Positions 18,887 to 28,492 of a DNA stretch of 55,683 bases are shown here, piece after piece. The first letter of the stretch is position 1; every line of letters begins with the position of its first letter. This stretch comes from an uncultured Ezakiella sp. Its GTDB lineage: Bacteria > Bacillota > Clostridia > Tissierellales > Peptoniphilaceae. The notes below the pieces were generated by a model. It had not been told where the DNA came from. It did not search any database and saw only the letters and a program-made list of their open reading frames with translations. The DNA lies in assembly GCA_947293975.1 (NCBI GenBank), contig CAMYPV010000001.1:1-55683 (forward strand). The letters are read 5' to 3'. The position numbers and the translations under genes are program-made.

Positions 18887-21800
18887 AAATTCCTTCATTT
18901 TCTTGTCTTTGAAGTTCTTTTAATATTTCATTCATAGGTAGATCGCCCAAAATTTCTGGCTCTTCCTTTTCTACAAGTGGCTTTTCTTCCATGCGTTTTC
19001 TTAATGGATCTTCATCATCAAGAGGAACATCAATGTTGATATATCTCTTTACTCCTGTACCTGCAGGGATTGTCATACCTATAATAACATTTTCTTTTAA
19101 GCCTAATAAGTGGTCTTCCTTGCCTTTAATTGCAGCGTCAGCCAAAATTCTTGTTGTTTCTTGGAATGATGCCGCAGACAAGAACGAATCTGTAGCGAGT
19201 GCTGCCTTTGTAATACCAAGCAATACTCTTGAACCTGTTGCAGGAATTTTTCCAGCATCTTCAAGTTCTTTATTAACAGTTCTATAATCTGAAAGTCCTA
19301 CCAATGTTCCTGGGATGAAATCAGAATCACCTGAATCTTCAACTCTGATCTTAGAAAGCATTTGTCTCATAATAATTTCAACGTGCTTATCATTGATGTC
19401 TACCCCTGACATTCTATAAGCTCTTTGAACTTCCTTAACAATATATGATTCAACACCTTGAACACCTTTGACTTTAAAGATGTCATGAGGATTAATAGAA
19501 CCTTCTGTTAATGGATCTCCCGCTTTTATTTCATCACCATTTTTAACTTTTATTCTTGCGCCAAATACGATAGGATAAATTGCAGTTTCTTCATCGTTCT
19601 CAACTACAACTTCTCTCTTCTTATCTGATTCTACAATAGTAACTTTACCATCAATTTCTGTAATTACAGCAACCCCTTTTGGCTTTCTTGCTTCAAATAG
19701 CTCTTCAACACGAGGCAAACCTTGTGTAATATCTTCAGCCTTAGCAACACCACCAGTGTGGAAAGTTCTCATTGTAAGCTGTGTACCAGGTTCACCAATT
19801 GATTGAGCTGCAATAATACCAACAGCTTCACCGATATCAACTTTCTTACCATTTGCAAGGTTCTTACCATAGCATTTTCTACATACACCATGTTTTGCAT
19901 TACAATGCAATACTGATCTAACCTTGACTTTTTCAATGCCAAGAGCTTGAATTTTTGCAGCCATTTGTTCACTGATAATCTCATCTGTTGAACAAATAAC
20001 TTCACCAGTTTCTGGATTTACAATATCTTCAAATGGATATCTGCCTTCAAGTCTATCTTTTAATTCTTCGATAACTTCGTTGCCATCTTTGAATGCTGAA
20101 ATTTCTAGATATTCTGTTGAACCACAATCTTCTTCACGTACGATAACATCTTGGCTAACGTCAACAAGTCTTCTTGTTAAATAACCTGAGTCAGCAGTTT
20201 TAAGAGCAGTATCTGATAGACCTTTTCTTGAACCGTGGCTTGACAAGAAGAATTCAAGAACTGATAAGCCTTCACGGAAGTTTGATTTGATAGGAATTTC
20301 TACAGTTTTACCAGTGGATGAAGCCATCAAACCACGCATACCACCTAACTGACGAATTTGGTTTTTAGAACCACGCGCACCAGATGTAGCCATGATATAA
20401 ATATTATTATCATGATCAAGTGAATCCATCAAAGCATCTGTTACTTCGTCGGTTGCATCATTCCAAATATCGATAACATGTTCGTATCTTTCTTCTTCAC
20501 TGATCAAACCTTTTCTAAATGCTTTTTCGTATTTGTCAACTTCTTTTTGAGCTTTGTCAAGCAACTCTTGCTTATTATCAGGTACAACAACGTCTTTCAT
20601 TGAAATAGAAATTGCACCAATTGTCGAGTAATAATAACCCATTGATTTTATATTGTCTAATAATTCTGCTGTGATATTATTTCCATATTTTGCAAAACAT
20701 GCTTCAATAATTTTGCCTAACATCTTTTTATCAACAGTTTTATCAATTTCAAGAGAATGTTTATCATTTTCTCTATCAACAAAGCCTAAATCTTGTGGAA
20801 TTTTTTGGTTAAAAATAAATCTACCAACAGTCGACTCAATTAATTTAACTGTTCCGTCTAATCCCTTTACTCTTACTTTTGCTCTATCTTGAAGTCTAAT
20901 TTGCTTTGTTTGTAATGCAAGCATAACTTCGTCCATATCAACAAATGAATGAACTTCTTCCTGCTCATATGTTGCGTCCATAGTCAAGTAATAACAACCA
21001 AGAACCATGTCTTGAGATGGAACTGTAATTGGCTTACCATCTTTAGGCGCAAGAATATTATTTGTAGATAACATCAACAGTCTTGCTTCAGCTTGAGCTT
21101 CTACCGAAAGAGGAACGTGAACAGCCATTTGGTCGCCGTCAAAGTCCGCATTGTATGGAGTACATACAAGTGGGTGAAGCTTAATAGCCTTACCTTCAAC
21201 GAGAATTGGTTCAAATGCTTGAATACCAAGTCTGTGAAGTGTAGGAGCACGGTTTAATAAAACTGGATGGTCTTTAATTACTTTTTCCAATTCGTCCCAT
21301 ACTTCTGGTTCCATTCTGTCAATCATGCGCTTAGCATTTTTGATATTATGTGCTTTTTTGCTTGCAACAAGTTCATGCATAACATAAGGTTTAAATAGTT
21401 CAAGCGCCATATTTTTTGGCAAACCACATTGATAGAATTTTAAGTCTGGACCAACTACGATAACAGAACGACCTGAATAGTCAACCCTCTTACCAAGTAA
21501 GTTTTGTCTAAATCTACCTTGCTTACCTTTGAGCATGTCATTTAAACTCTTTAATGGTCTATTTCCAGCACCTGTAACTGCTCTTCCGCGTCTACCATTG
21601 TCAATAAGAGCATCAACAGATTCTTGAAGCATTCTCTTTTCATTTCTAACAATAATTTCTGGAGCTCCAAGTTCTAATAATCTTTTTAGACGATTGTTTC
21701 TATTTATAACTCTACGATATAAATCATTTAAGTCAGAAGTTGCAAATCTACCACCATCAAGTTCAACCATAGGTCTTAAGTCTGGTGGAATAACTGGAAG

Positions 21801-22490
21801 CGCATCCAAAATCATCCACTCTGGACGATTTCCACTTATTCTAAAAGCTTCAACAACTTCCAATCTTCTAATAAGTCTGATTCTTTTTTGACCAGTTGCA
21901 TCTTCTAATTCTTTTTTAAGTTCTGCTGAAATTTTTGCAGGATCAATTTCTTCAAGTAATTCCTTAATCGCTTCAGCGCCCATTGCAGCTCTAAATTGAT
22001 TTGGATATTCTTCTTGCATTTCTTGATATTCTTTTTCAGTAAGAAGATCTTGCTTTAAAAGTGGCGTATTGCCTGGATCAAGAACAATATAACTTGCAAA
22101 ATACAAAACTTTTTCAAGTGCACGAGGACTGATATCTAATATAAGTCCCATGCGAGAAGGGATTCCTTTAAAATACCATATATGTGAACAAGGACAAGCA
22201 AGTTCAATGTGTCCCATTCTTTCACGACGAACTTTAGCCTTTGTAACTTCGACGCCGCAACGATCACATACTACACCCTTATATCTTATTCTTTTATACT
22301 TGCCACAATGACATTCCCAGTCTTTTGTAGGTCCAAATATTCTTTCGCAGAAAAGTCCTTCTTTTTCTGGTTTTAGGGTACGGTAGTTTATGGTTTCAGG
22401 TTTTTTAACCTCACCATAAGACCACGACCTAATCATCTCGGGAGATGCTAAACCAATTTTAATTGATTCAAAACTCTCATTTTCGTACAT
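18885..22490 (-). CDS. rpoC: RNA polymerase beta' subunit
   Basis: 1201 aa, full length for a Firmicute. N-terminal zinc site (CHCGKYKRIRYKGVVCDRCG at about 57-80), catalytic NADFDGDQMAVH with three Mg-chelating Asp at about 445-456, bridge helix/trigger-loop region (GARGSKNQIRQLGGMRG), and a second Cys cluster (CNAKHGVCRKCYG). It carries the active site of RNA polymerase. ATG at 22490 follows GGGGG, 11 bases after the rpoB stop. No ribosomal protein genes follow; transcription ends at 18860-18886. Confidence 0.99.
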   Translation of the reverse strand: MYENESFESIKIGLASPEMIRSWSYGEVKKPETINYRTLKPEKEGLFCERIFGPTKDWECHCGKYKRIRYKGVVCDRCGVEVTKAKVRRERMGHIELACPCSHIWYFKGIPSRMGLILDISPRALEKVLYFASYIVLDPGNTPLLKQDLLTEKEYQEMQEEYPNQFRAAMGAEAIKELLEEIDPAKISAELKKELEDATGQKRIRLIRRLEVVEAFRISGNRPEWMILDALPVIPPDLRPMVELDGGRFATSDLNDLYRRVINRNNRLKRLLELGAPEIIVRNEKRMLQESVDALIDNGRRGRAVTGAGNRPLKSLNDMLKGKQGRFRQNLLGKRVDYSGRSVIVVGPDLKFYQCGLPKNMALELFKPYVMHELVASKKAHNIKNAKRMIDRMEPEVWDELEKVIKDHPVLLNRAPTLHRLGIQAFEPILVEGKAIKLHPLVCTPYNADFDGDQMAVHVPLSVEAQAEARLLMLSTNNILAPKDGKPITVPSQDMVLGCYYLTMDATYEQEEVHSFVDMDEVMLALQTKQIRLQDRAKVRVKGLDGTVKLIESTVGRFIFNQKIPQDLGFVDRENDKHSLEIDKTVDKKMLGKIIEACFAKYGNNITAELLDNIKSMGYYYSTIGAISISMKDVVVPDNKQELLDKAQKEVDKYEKAFRKGLISEEERYEHVIDIWNDATDEVTDALMDSLDHDNNIYIMATSGARGSKNQIRQLGGMRGLMASSTGKTVEIPIKSNFREGLSVLEFFLSSHGSRKGLSDTALKTADSGYLTRRLVDVSQDVIVREEDCGSTEYLEISAFKDGNEVIEELKDRLEGRYPFEDIVNPETGEVICSTDEIISEQMAAKIQALGIEKVKVRSVLHCNAKHGVCRKCYGKNLANGKKVDIGEAVGIIAAQSIGEPGTQLTMRTFHTGGVAKAEDITQGLPRVEELFEARKPKGVAVITEIDGKVTIVESDKKREVVVENDEETAIYPIVFGARIKVKNGDEIKAGDPLTEGSINPHDIFKVKGVQGVESYIVKEVQRAYRMSGVDINDKHVEIIMRQMLSKIRVEDSGDSDFIPGTLVGLSDYRTVNKELEDAGKIPATGSRVLLGITKAALATDSFLSAASFQETTRILADAAIKGKEDHLLGLKENVIIGMTIPAGTGVKRYINIDVPLDDEDPLRKRMEEKPLVEKEEPEILGDLPMNEILKELQRQENEGI

Positions 22491-22501
22491 ACAATATCCC
22501 C

Positions 22502-25500
22502 CTATTCTTCATAAAACTCTACGTCGTCGTTGTCTTCACTTTCAGTCTCAATTAGACTATCGAGGCTATATTCTCCTTCTTCGTTTACATCCTCTTCGTC
22601 ATAATCAACTCCTAGTGTGCTCATTTCTTTTGTGATTGAATTTAAGTCTGATGGCTCGTCATCAAGATCATCCTTAAGTTCAACCTCGTTTTTATTTTCA
22701 TCCAACACTTTAACATCAAGTGCTAGAGATTGTAATTCTTTAATTAAAACCTTAAAGCTTTCTGGTACGCCAGGGTTAGGAATGTTTTCACCCTTAACAA
22801 TAGCTTCGTAAGTCTTTACACGTCCAACAATATCGTCAGATTTTACAGTTAGCATTTCTTGAAGAACATGGCTTGCACCGTAACCTTCAAGAGCCCAAAC
22901 TTCCATCTCACCAAATCTTTGTCCACCAAATTGAGCCTTACCTCCAAGAGGTTGTTGTGTAACAAGAGAATATGGTCCTGTTGAACGAGCGTGAATTTTC
23001 TCATCAACCATGTGATGCAATTTTAGCATATACATGTATCCAACAGTTGCCGGATTGTCAAATTCTTCTCCAGTCCTACCATCTCTAAGTCTAATCATAC
23101 CACTTCTTGGATATCCTGCTTTTTCAAGCGCATCCATAATGTCGTTTTCATTAGCACCATCAAATACTGGAGTAGCAATGTGTATGCCTAATTTTTTTGC
23201 TGCCAAACCTAAGTGAACCTCTAAAACTTGTCCCAAGTTCATACGAGATGGTATACCTTGAGGATTCAAGACAATTTGTACGGGTGTACCGTCTGGTAAA
23301 TATGGCATATCTTCTTCCGGTAAAATTCTTGAAATAACACCCTTGTTACCGTGACGACCGCACATTTTGTCACCAACCATGATTTTTCTCTTTGTAGCAA
23401 CATATACTCTAACTGTTCTATTTACTCCTGGTGGCAATTCGTCGCCAGCAGCTCTTGTATAGCTTCTAACATCAACTACAATACCCGTTTCACCATGAGG
23501 AACCTTTAAAGAAGTATCTCTAACCTCTCTTGCTTTTTCGCCGAAGATTGCTCTTAAAAGTCTTTCTTCAGGAACTAACTCTGTTTCTCCCTTTGGTGTG
23601 ACCTTACCAACCAAAATATCTCCACTTGTTACTTCGGCACCAACCCTGACAATACCTTCTTCATCAAGATCTTTTAGCATATCATCGCCAACATTTGGAA
23701 TATCTCTTGTAATTTCTTCAGGTCCTAGTTTTGTATCACGAGAATCTATTTCATACTCTTCAATGTGAACAGATGTAAAGACGTCATCTACAACTAATTT
23801 TTCATTAATTAAAATAGCGTCTTCGTAGTTATAACCTTCCCAGGTCATAAATGCAATCAGAATGTTTTTGCCAATAGCCATTTCACCCATTTCAGTTGAT
23901 GGACCATCAGCAATAACATCGCCCGCCTTAACTTCTTCACCCTCTTTTACGATAGGTCTTTGGTTAATCGTCGTACCTGAGTTTGAACGTCTAAATTTAT
24001 CTATTTCATAAACATGTTTTTTGTTCTTTTTATCTTTAATAACAATTGTCTTTGCATCAACAGAATCGACAACACCATCTTCTTTTGCAACCTCAACAAC
24101 ACCTGAGTCTACTGCTGCCTTATACTCAATACCAGTACCAATGACAGGAGCTTCTGTTGTAATTAGAGGAACGGCTTGACGTTGCATGTTTGCACCCATC
24201 AACGCACGGTTAGCGTCGTCGTTTTCAAGGAATGGAATAGAAGCTGTACCAACAGCAACAATTTGCCTTGGTGAAACGTCCATGTAATCGATATCTTCTT
24301 TTTTAAATATATCAATTACACCCTTCTTACCTCTAGCGATAACTCTATCATGAACAAAGCTGTGATTTTCATCAAGCTCTTCATTAGCTTGAGCAATAAT
24401 CATTTTGTCTTCAACATCCGCCATCAAATAATCAATTTCGTTCGTAACAATCCCCTCAGGTTTTTTAACCTTTCTATATGGAGCCTCGATAAAACCGTAT
24501 TCATTTATACGAGCAAATGTTGTAAGCGATGTCATAAGCCCGATATTTGGACCTTCTGGAGTTTCGATAGGACACATTCTACCATAGTGTGAGTTGTGAA
24601 CGTCACGAACCTCAAAGCTTGCTCTATCTCTTGATAGACCACCTGGTCCAAGAGCTGACATCTTTCTCTTATGTGTCAATTCTGAAAGCGGATTAGTTTG
24701 ATCCATAAATTGTGACAACTGTGATGAACCAAAGAATTCCTTCATAGCAGCAACAACAGGTCTAATATTTATAAGAGCTTGTGGAGTAGCATAGTCCATA
24801 TCTTGAATAGTCATACGCTCTCTTACAACTCTTTCCATTCTTGCAAGACCAATTCTAAATTGATTTTGTAAAAGTTCGCCTACTGATCTAATACGTCTGT
24901 TGCCCAAGTGGTCAATGTCATCAACATTACCAACTCCATCAAACAACAAGCATGCATAGTTAACTGATGCAATAAAATCTTGCACTTCAATATGTTTTGG
25001 ATAAAGTAATCTTATGTTTTTTCTAACAGCTTCTTCTAAGTCTTCTTTAGTTTTAATCGACTCGTCTGCTAGAATGCTTTCCATAACAGGATAGTTAACT
25101 TTTTCTTTAACACCCAAGGCTTCAAGATCTACCCTATCTTTATATACATTAACATCAACAAAGTGGTTTCCAACAACCTTTAATTCTTTGCCTTCGTGTA
25201 AAATATAAACCGAATTGATGCCCGCATCTTCAATTTGTTTTGCTTGAGCTTTGTCTAGAACTGCACCAGCTTCAAAAAGAACCTCGCCAGTATTAAAATC
25301 AACAACATCACGAGCTATAGTGCAACCATTTATTCTATTTGCCAAACCTAATTTCTTATTAAAAGTATATCTGCCAACCTTAGCTAAATCATATCTCTTA
25401 TAGTCAAAGAACATATTGTAAAGCAAACTAGTTGCAGACTCTTCAGTAGCAGGTTCACCTGGTCTGAGTTTTTTATAAATTTCTAGTACGGCATCAGATT

Positions 25501-26182
25501 TATTTTCCGCAACATCTTTTTCAAATGTCTTTCTAAGCACTTCAAAATCACCGACAGCTTCGATAATATCATCATCGCTCTCGATTTCAAACGCTCTTAG
25601 TAGTGTTGTAACAGGGACTTTTCGTGTTCTATCTACACGAACACTTAATGTTCCTGTTGTATCTGTTTCAAATTCAAGCCAAGCTCCTCTATTAGGAATG
25701 AGCTGTGAAGAAATTAAAACATTACCATTCTTATCATATTCGCTTGCAAAATAAGCGCCAGGGCTTCTAACCAATTGACTTACAATAACACGCTCTGCAC
25801 CATTTATAACAAAAGAACCAGTCTTCGTCATAATAGGAAGATCGCCCATGAAAACCTCTTGTTCTTTTACTTCGCCAGTTTCTTTATTAATAAGTCTAAC
25901 TTTCGCCCTCAAACCTGCCGAGTAATTTGCATCTCTAAGCCTTGCTTCTGTTTCAGAATATTTAAACTCATCATCAAGCTTATAATCAACAAATTCTAAA
26001 ATCAAGTTCCCAGCATAGTCTTCTATAGGACTAATGTCATTAAAGACCTCTTTAATGCCCTCTTCTAAAAACCATTTAAAAGAAGAAGTTTGAACTTCTA
26101 GAAGATTAGGTAAATCTAATGCCTCTTCGATTCTAGAATAACTCATCCTTGTTCTCTTGCCGTATTTAACAGGATGTACCAT
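22502..26182 (-). CDS. rpoB: RNA polymerase beta subunit
   Basis: 1226 aa from the ATG at 26182, which has GAGG six bases upstream; a GTG at 26194 overlaps that site and is less likely. The rifampicin pocket (SQLSQFMDQTNPLSELTH at about 480-500, then KMSALGPGGLSRD) keeps the residues found in drug-sensitive enzymes (Q, D, H, S). Later conserved blocks include GRMCPIETPEGPNIG, GEKAREVRDTS and GGQRFGEMEVWALE. The C-terminus is acidic. With RpoC it forms the polymerase core. It has its own promoter (26294-26322) and a roughly 105-base leader, and no rplJL genes upstream. Confidence 0.99.
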   Translation of the reverse strand: MVHPVKYGKRTRMSYSRIEEALDLPNLLEVQTSSFKWFLEEGIKEVFNDISPIEDYAGNLILEFVDYKLDDEFKYSETEARLRDANYSAGLRAKVRLINKETGEVKEQEVFMGDLPIMTKTGSFVINGAERVIVSQLVRSPGAYFASEYDKNGNVLISSQLIPNRGAWLEFETDTTGTLSVRVDRTRKVPVTTLLRAFEIESDDDIIEAVGDFEVLRKTFEKDVAENKSDAVLEIYKKLRPGEPATEESATSLLYNMFFDYKRYDLAKVGRYTFNKKLGLANRINGCTIARDVVDFNTGEVLFEAGAVLDKAQAKQIEDAGINSVYILHEGKELKVVGNHFVDVNVYKDRVDLEALGVKEKVNYPVMESILADESIKTKEDLEEAVRKNIRLLYPKHIEVQDFIASVNYACLLFDGVGNVDDIDHLGNRRIRSVGELLQNQFRIGLARMERVVRERMTIQDMDYATPQALINIRPVVAAMKEFFGSSQLSQFMDQTNPLSELTHKRKMSALGPGGLSRDRASFEVRDVHNSHYGRMCPIETPEGPNIGLMTSLTTFARINEYGFIEAPYRKVKKPEGIVTNEIDYLMADVEDKMIIAQANEELDENHSFVHDRVIARGKKGVIDIFKKEDIDYMDVSPRQIVAVGTASIPFLENDDANRALMGANMQRQAVPLITTEAPVIGTGIEYKAAVDSGVVEVAKEDGVVDSVDAKTIVIKDKKNKKHVYEIDKFRRSNSGTTINQRPIVKEGEEVKAGDVIADGPSTEMGEMAIGKNILIAFMTWEGYNYEDAILINEKLVVDDVFTSVHIEEYEIDSRDTKLGPEEITRDIPNVGDDMLKDLDEEGIVRVGAEVTSGDILVGKVTPKGETELVPEERLLRAIFGEKAREVRDTSLKVPHGETGIVVDVRSYTRAAGDELPPGVNRTVRVYVATKRKIMVGDKMCGRHGNKGVISRILPEEDMPYLPDGTPVQIVLNPQGIPSRMNLGQVLEVHLGLAAKKLGIHIATPVFDGANENDIMDALEKAGYPRSGMIRLRDGRTGEEFDNPATVGYMYMLKLHHMVDEKIHARSTGPYSLVTQQPLGGKAQFGGQRFGEMEVWALEGYGASHVLQEMLTVKSDDIVGRVKTYEAIVKGENIPNPGVPESFKVLIKELQSLALDVKVLDENKNEVELKDDLDDEPSDLNSITKEMSTLGVDYDEEDVNEEGEYSLDSLIETESEDNDDVEFYEE

Positions 26183-26211
26183 TATGCACCTCACCTCTCA
26201 CAAAATTATAA

Positions 26212-26230
26212 CCAAAAGATAATCTTTTGG
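26212..26230. repeat. Perfect hairpin in the rpoB leader
   Basis: Inverted repeat CCAAAAGAT-T-ATCTTTTGG on the minus strand, about 30 bases before the rpoB start codon. No U run follows, so it is not a classical terminator. It could stabilise the leader or serve regulation. Confidence 0.5.
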
Positions 26231-26293
26231 AGTAAACCATCGCGGACATCTAAAAATGGCGATATGTATCCACTTTTAGTGTATCATCTATTT

Positions 26294-26322
26294 ATGATAA
26301 CATATATAAAAAAAAATTGCAA
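26294..26322 (-). promoter_or_regulatory. Promoter of rpoB-rpoC
   Basis: Minus strand -35 TTGCAA (26317-26322) and -10 TATCAT (26294-26299) with an exact 17-base, T-rich spacer. Predicted transcription start near 26287 gives a roughly 105-base leader. Confidence 0.65.
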
Positions 26323-26369
26323 TACTTTTTGAAGTTTTTTTATAATTTTTTTATTAAAAACTTGGCTAC

Positions 26370-26398
26370 AAAAAAACCATGCAATATATTGCATGGTT
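26370..26398 (-). terminator. Terminator of the cca-glmM/degV/citC-like/GNAT operon
   Basis: 10-bp stem AACCATGCAA/TTGCATGGTT, 4-base loop TATA, then a U run on the minus strand, just past the GNAT gene stop. Confidence 0.9.
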
Positions 26399-26403
26399 AA
26401 ATC

Positions 26404-27537
26404 TTACAGTTTTTTTTCATATACTCGATAAGTCTTGCTTATTTTTGCGCCAGCTTTTAATATGTCATTTAACATTGGCATATTATAATCCCAAATTGTA
26501 CTTCCTTCTACTTTTTTATAATTCTTTTTAAGCGCACGTTTTAATGTTTCAAAATACATTGCCTGTGTTACGCCTTTGTTTCTATACTCAGGAACTACAA
26601 ACAAAACAAATACTCTTAATTGATCGATAAGTCTTTTATAATATAAAAATTTCATGATTGCGATTGGACTTGTCTTTCCATTCATTTTCTTTTGTGCTTG
26701 ATTGTAATCTGGCATAGTAATATTAAATGCAATTGGCTCGTCATTTTCATTTCTTGCAATAAATATTAAATCAGAATCTGCAAAAGGTCTCATAGCGTCG
26801 ACCATTTTTTGAATTTCATCCATGCTTGGCGGCATAAAATCGATCCAGTCTTCATTTCTTGGCATGCCCTTGTCCATAATTTCCATTATGTCCTCAACAT
26901 CTTTTTGTATATTTTTCTTGTCAAGCCTTATATTATCCAGTCTGAATTTATATTTCTTCATTGCGTAAGGAATTATTTTCTCATATCTTTCAACCATTAC
27001 ATCATCTGGTTCTATTTCAAATGCATAGCAGTCGTGATATTTTTTAAAACCTGAATTTTCTACCTGATCATTATAATATTTAAAATTATAAACATTTTGA
27101 ATTGTTGGCGGCTCATTAAAATTATCCAACAAAAAGCCCCGGTTATCATCTCCGCCAGGAAGCGACATAGGTCCTTTAATAAGATTAGAGCCTTTTTGTT
27201 TTGCCCAAGTTGTGGCGTATTCAAATAGTTTTCTTGACACAGCTTCATCATTGATACATTCATATTGTGAAAAATAAGAGTCTTTTATTTTATGATACTC
27301 ATTTAATTCTTCATTTATTCCCACTAAAATACGCCCTACTGTTTTTCCATCTTGCTTTGCGATAAACATTTGGTATTCGCCAACTATTCCAACGGCAGAT
27401 GTCTTTCCAGTTACATATTTTTTGTATTCATTAATCAGAGGTGGAACCCAATTTGGATCATCCTTATAAAGATCAAATGGCAATTTTACAAACTCATTCA
27501 AATCTTCTCGAGTTTTTACAGGAATTACATCTATCAT
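26404..27537 (-). CDS. GNAT-fold acyltransferase-like protein (YghO type)
   Basis: 377 aa. The opening (FVKLPFDLYKDDPNWVPPL) and the paired halves, each with GNAT-like strands (VGRILVGINEE; FVLFVVPEYRNKGVTQAMYFETLKRA), match a family of uncharacterised two-domain acetyltransferase-like proteins. The second half has the R-N-K-G-V acetyl-CoA-loop-like motif at about residue 325. No substrate is known. The ATG overlaps the upstream citC-like gene by four bases (ATGA), so they are translationally coupled. It is the last gene before the terminator. Confidence 0.75.
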   Translation of the reverse strand: MIDVIPVKTREDLNEFVKLPFDLYKDDPNWVPPLINEYKKYVTGKTSAVGIVGEYQMFIAKQDGKTVGRILVGINEELNEYHKIKDSYFSQYECINDEAVSRKLFEYATTWAKQKGSNLIKGPMSLPGGDDNRGFLLDNFNEPPTIQNVYNFKYYNDQVENSGFKKYHDCYAFEIEPDDVMVERYEKIIPYAMKKYKFRLDNIRLDKKNIQKDVEDIMEIMDKGMPRNEDWIDFMPPSMDEIQKMVDAMRPFADSDLIFIARNENDEPIAFNITMPDYNQAQKKMNGKTSPIAIMKFLYYKRLIDQLRVFVLFVVPEYRNKGVTQAMYFETLKRALKKNYKKVEGSTIWDYNMPMLNDILKAGAKISKTYRVYEKKL

Positions 27538-28472
27538 TTTTCCCCTCCTATTATCGAGAGTGTGCTTTCTGGCAAAAATTTGCTAAAATCCTTCCCCTCT
27601 TCGATAAGTTTTCTGACTTTTGAAGCTGAAATTATTTCATCTTCAACTGCCTTTCGTCTTACAACCATAAGTTTGAAGTTTTCGTTTTCACGTTTTTTTA
27701 ATTCTTCGTTATAAATCTGAGTCAGCTTGTCGTAAGGCTCATCGCCTACATATCTTTGCCTTATGCCCAAATCTTTCGCAATTCTATTTACGAATATCTC
27801 AGCATCCAAACTTGCATGAGCTCTTGCTACATCTGTATCATCTTTTAAGAAATAACTTGGAAATGTCATATCAGAAATAATAAATTTTCCACCAGGCATA
27901 ACCTCAACCCATATATCTTGTAATCCGTCTTCAACCATCTTAAATCGCTCTTCAAATGTAAATTTACTTTTGTTCGCTTCAACAACAAAAACTATAACAT
28001 TTGAAATTCTCTGTGCTGCATACTCAACCAAATATCTATGACCTTTTGTAAATGGATTTGCATTCATAACTATACATGCATTAAATTTACCAGCATCGTT
28101 TACCCGATTAATAAACTCGTTATATTCGTCAAAATTGTCAGCAACAAGTAACATTTTGTCTGTCTTTGCAAAAGTTTTATACGAAAGAGAGTTAAACATC
28201 GATTCGTATTCTGGCTTTGTAAAAATATACGTCGTCTTAAAACCTTTTGACAATAACTCATCCTTAATATGGCTAATTATTTTTGGCAAAAAGCCTTCTT
28301 CACGATAATCTGCATCTACCGCCAACAATTTGATAACATTATCTTTGTATGCACCAGTAGCAATTATCTTTCCATCGTCTCTTATAGCAAAGTATTCATC
28401 CGATTTCTCAAAATGTAGGTTTTGATTTTCTAAAAATTTTATATACGCCTCTTTTTCAAAATCTAAATTCAT
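27534..28472 (-). CDS. Citrate-lyase-ligase (CitC)-like nucleotidyltransferase
   Basis: 312 aa. An N-terminal GNAT-like domain (1-120) precedes a nucleotidyltransferase domain with NANPFTKGHRYLVEYA (the HxGH-type nucleotide site is here KGHR) and C-terminal ISASKVRKLI. This two-part layout is that of [citrate (pro-3S)-lyase] ligase, which acetylates the lyase acyl carrier protein. No citD, citE or citF genes lie near, so either they are elsewhere or the protein has another adenylyl-transfer role. It follows degV by 20 bases with only a weak ribosome site and overlaps the next gene by four bases. Confidence 0.8.
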   Translation of the reverse strand: MNLDFEKEAYIKFLENQNLHFEKSDEYFAIRDDGKIIATGAYKDNVIKLLAVDADYREEGFLPKIISHIKDELLSKGFKTTYIFTKPEYESMFNSLSYKTFAKTDKMLLVADNFDEYNEFINRVNDAGKFNACIVMNANPFTKGHRYLVEYAAQRISNVIVFVVEANKSKFTFEERFKMVEDGLQDIWVEVMPGGKFIISDMTFPSYFLKDDTDVARAHASLDAEIFVNRIAKDLGIRQRYVGDEPYDKLTQIYNEELKKRENENFKLMVVRRKAVEDEIISASKVRKLIEEGKDFSKFLPESTLSIIGGEK

Positions 28473-28492
28473 ACTTACTCTATCAATAGCTG

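Noticed and set aside
26212..26230. Hairpin before rpoB as a transcription terminator
   Set aside because: No U run follows and it lies inside the leader of an essential gene.
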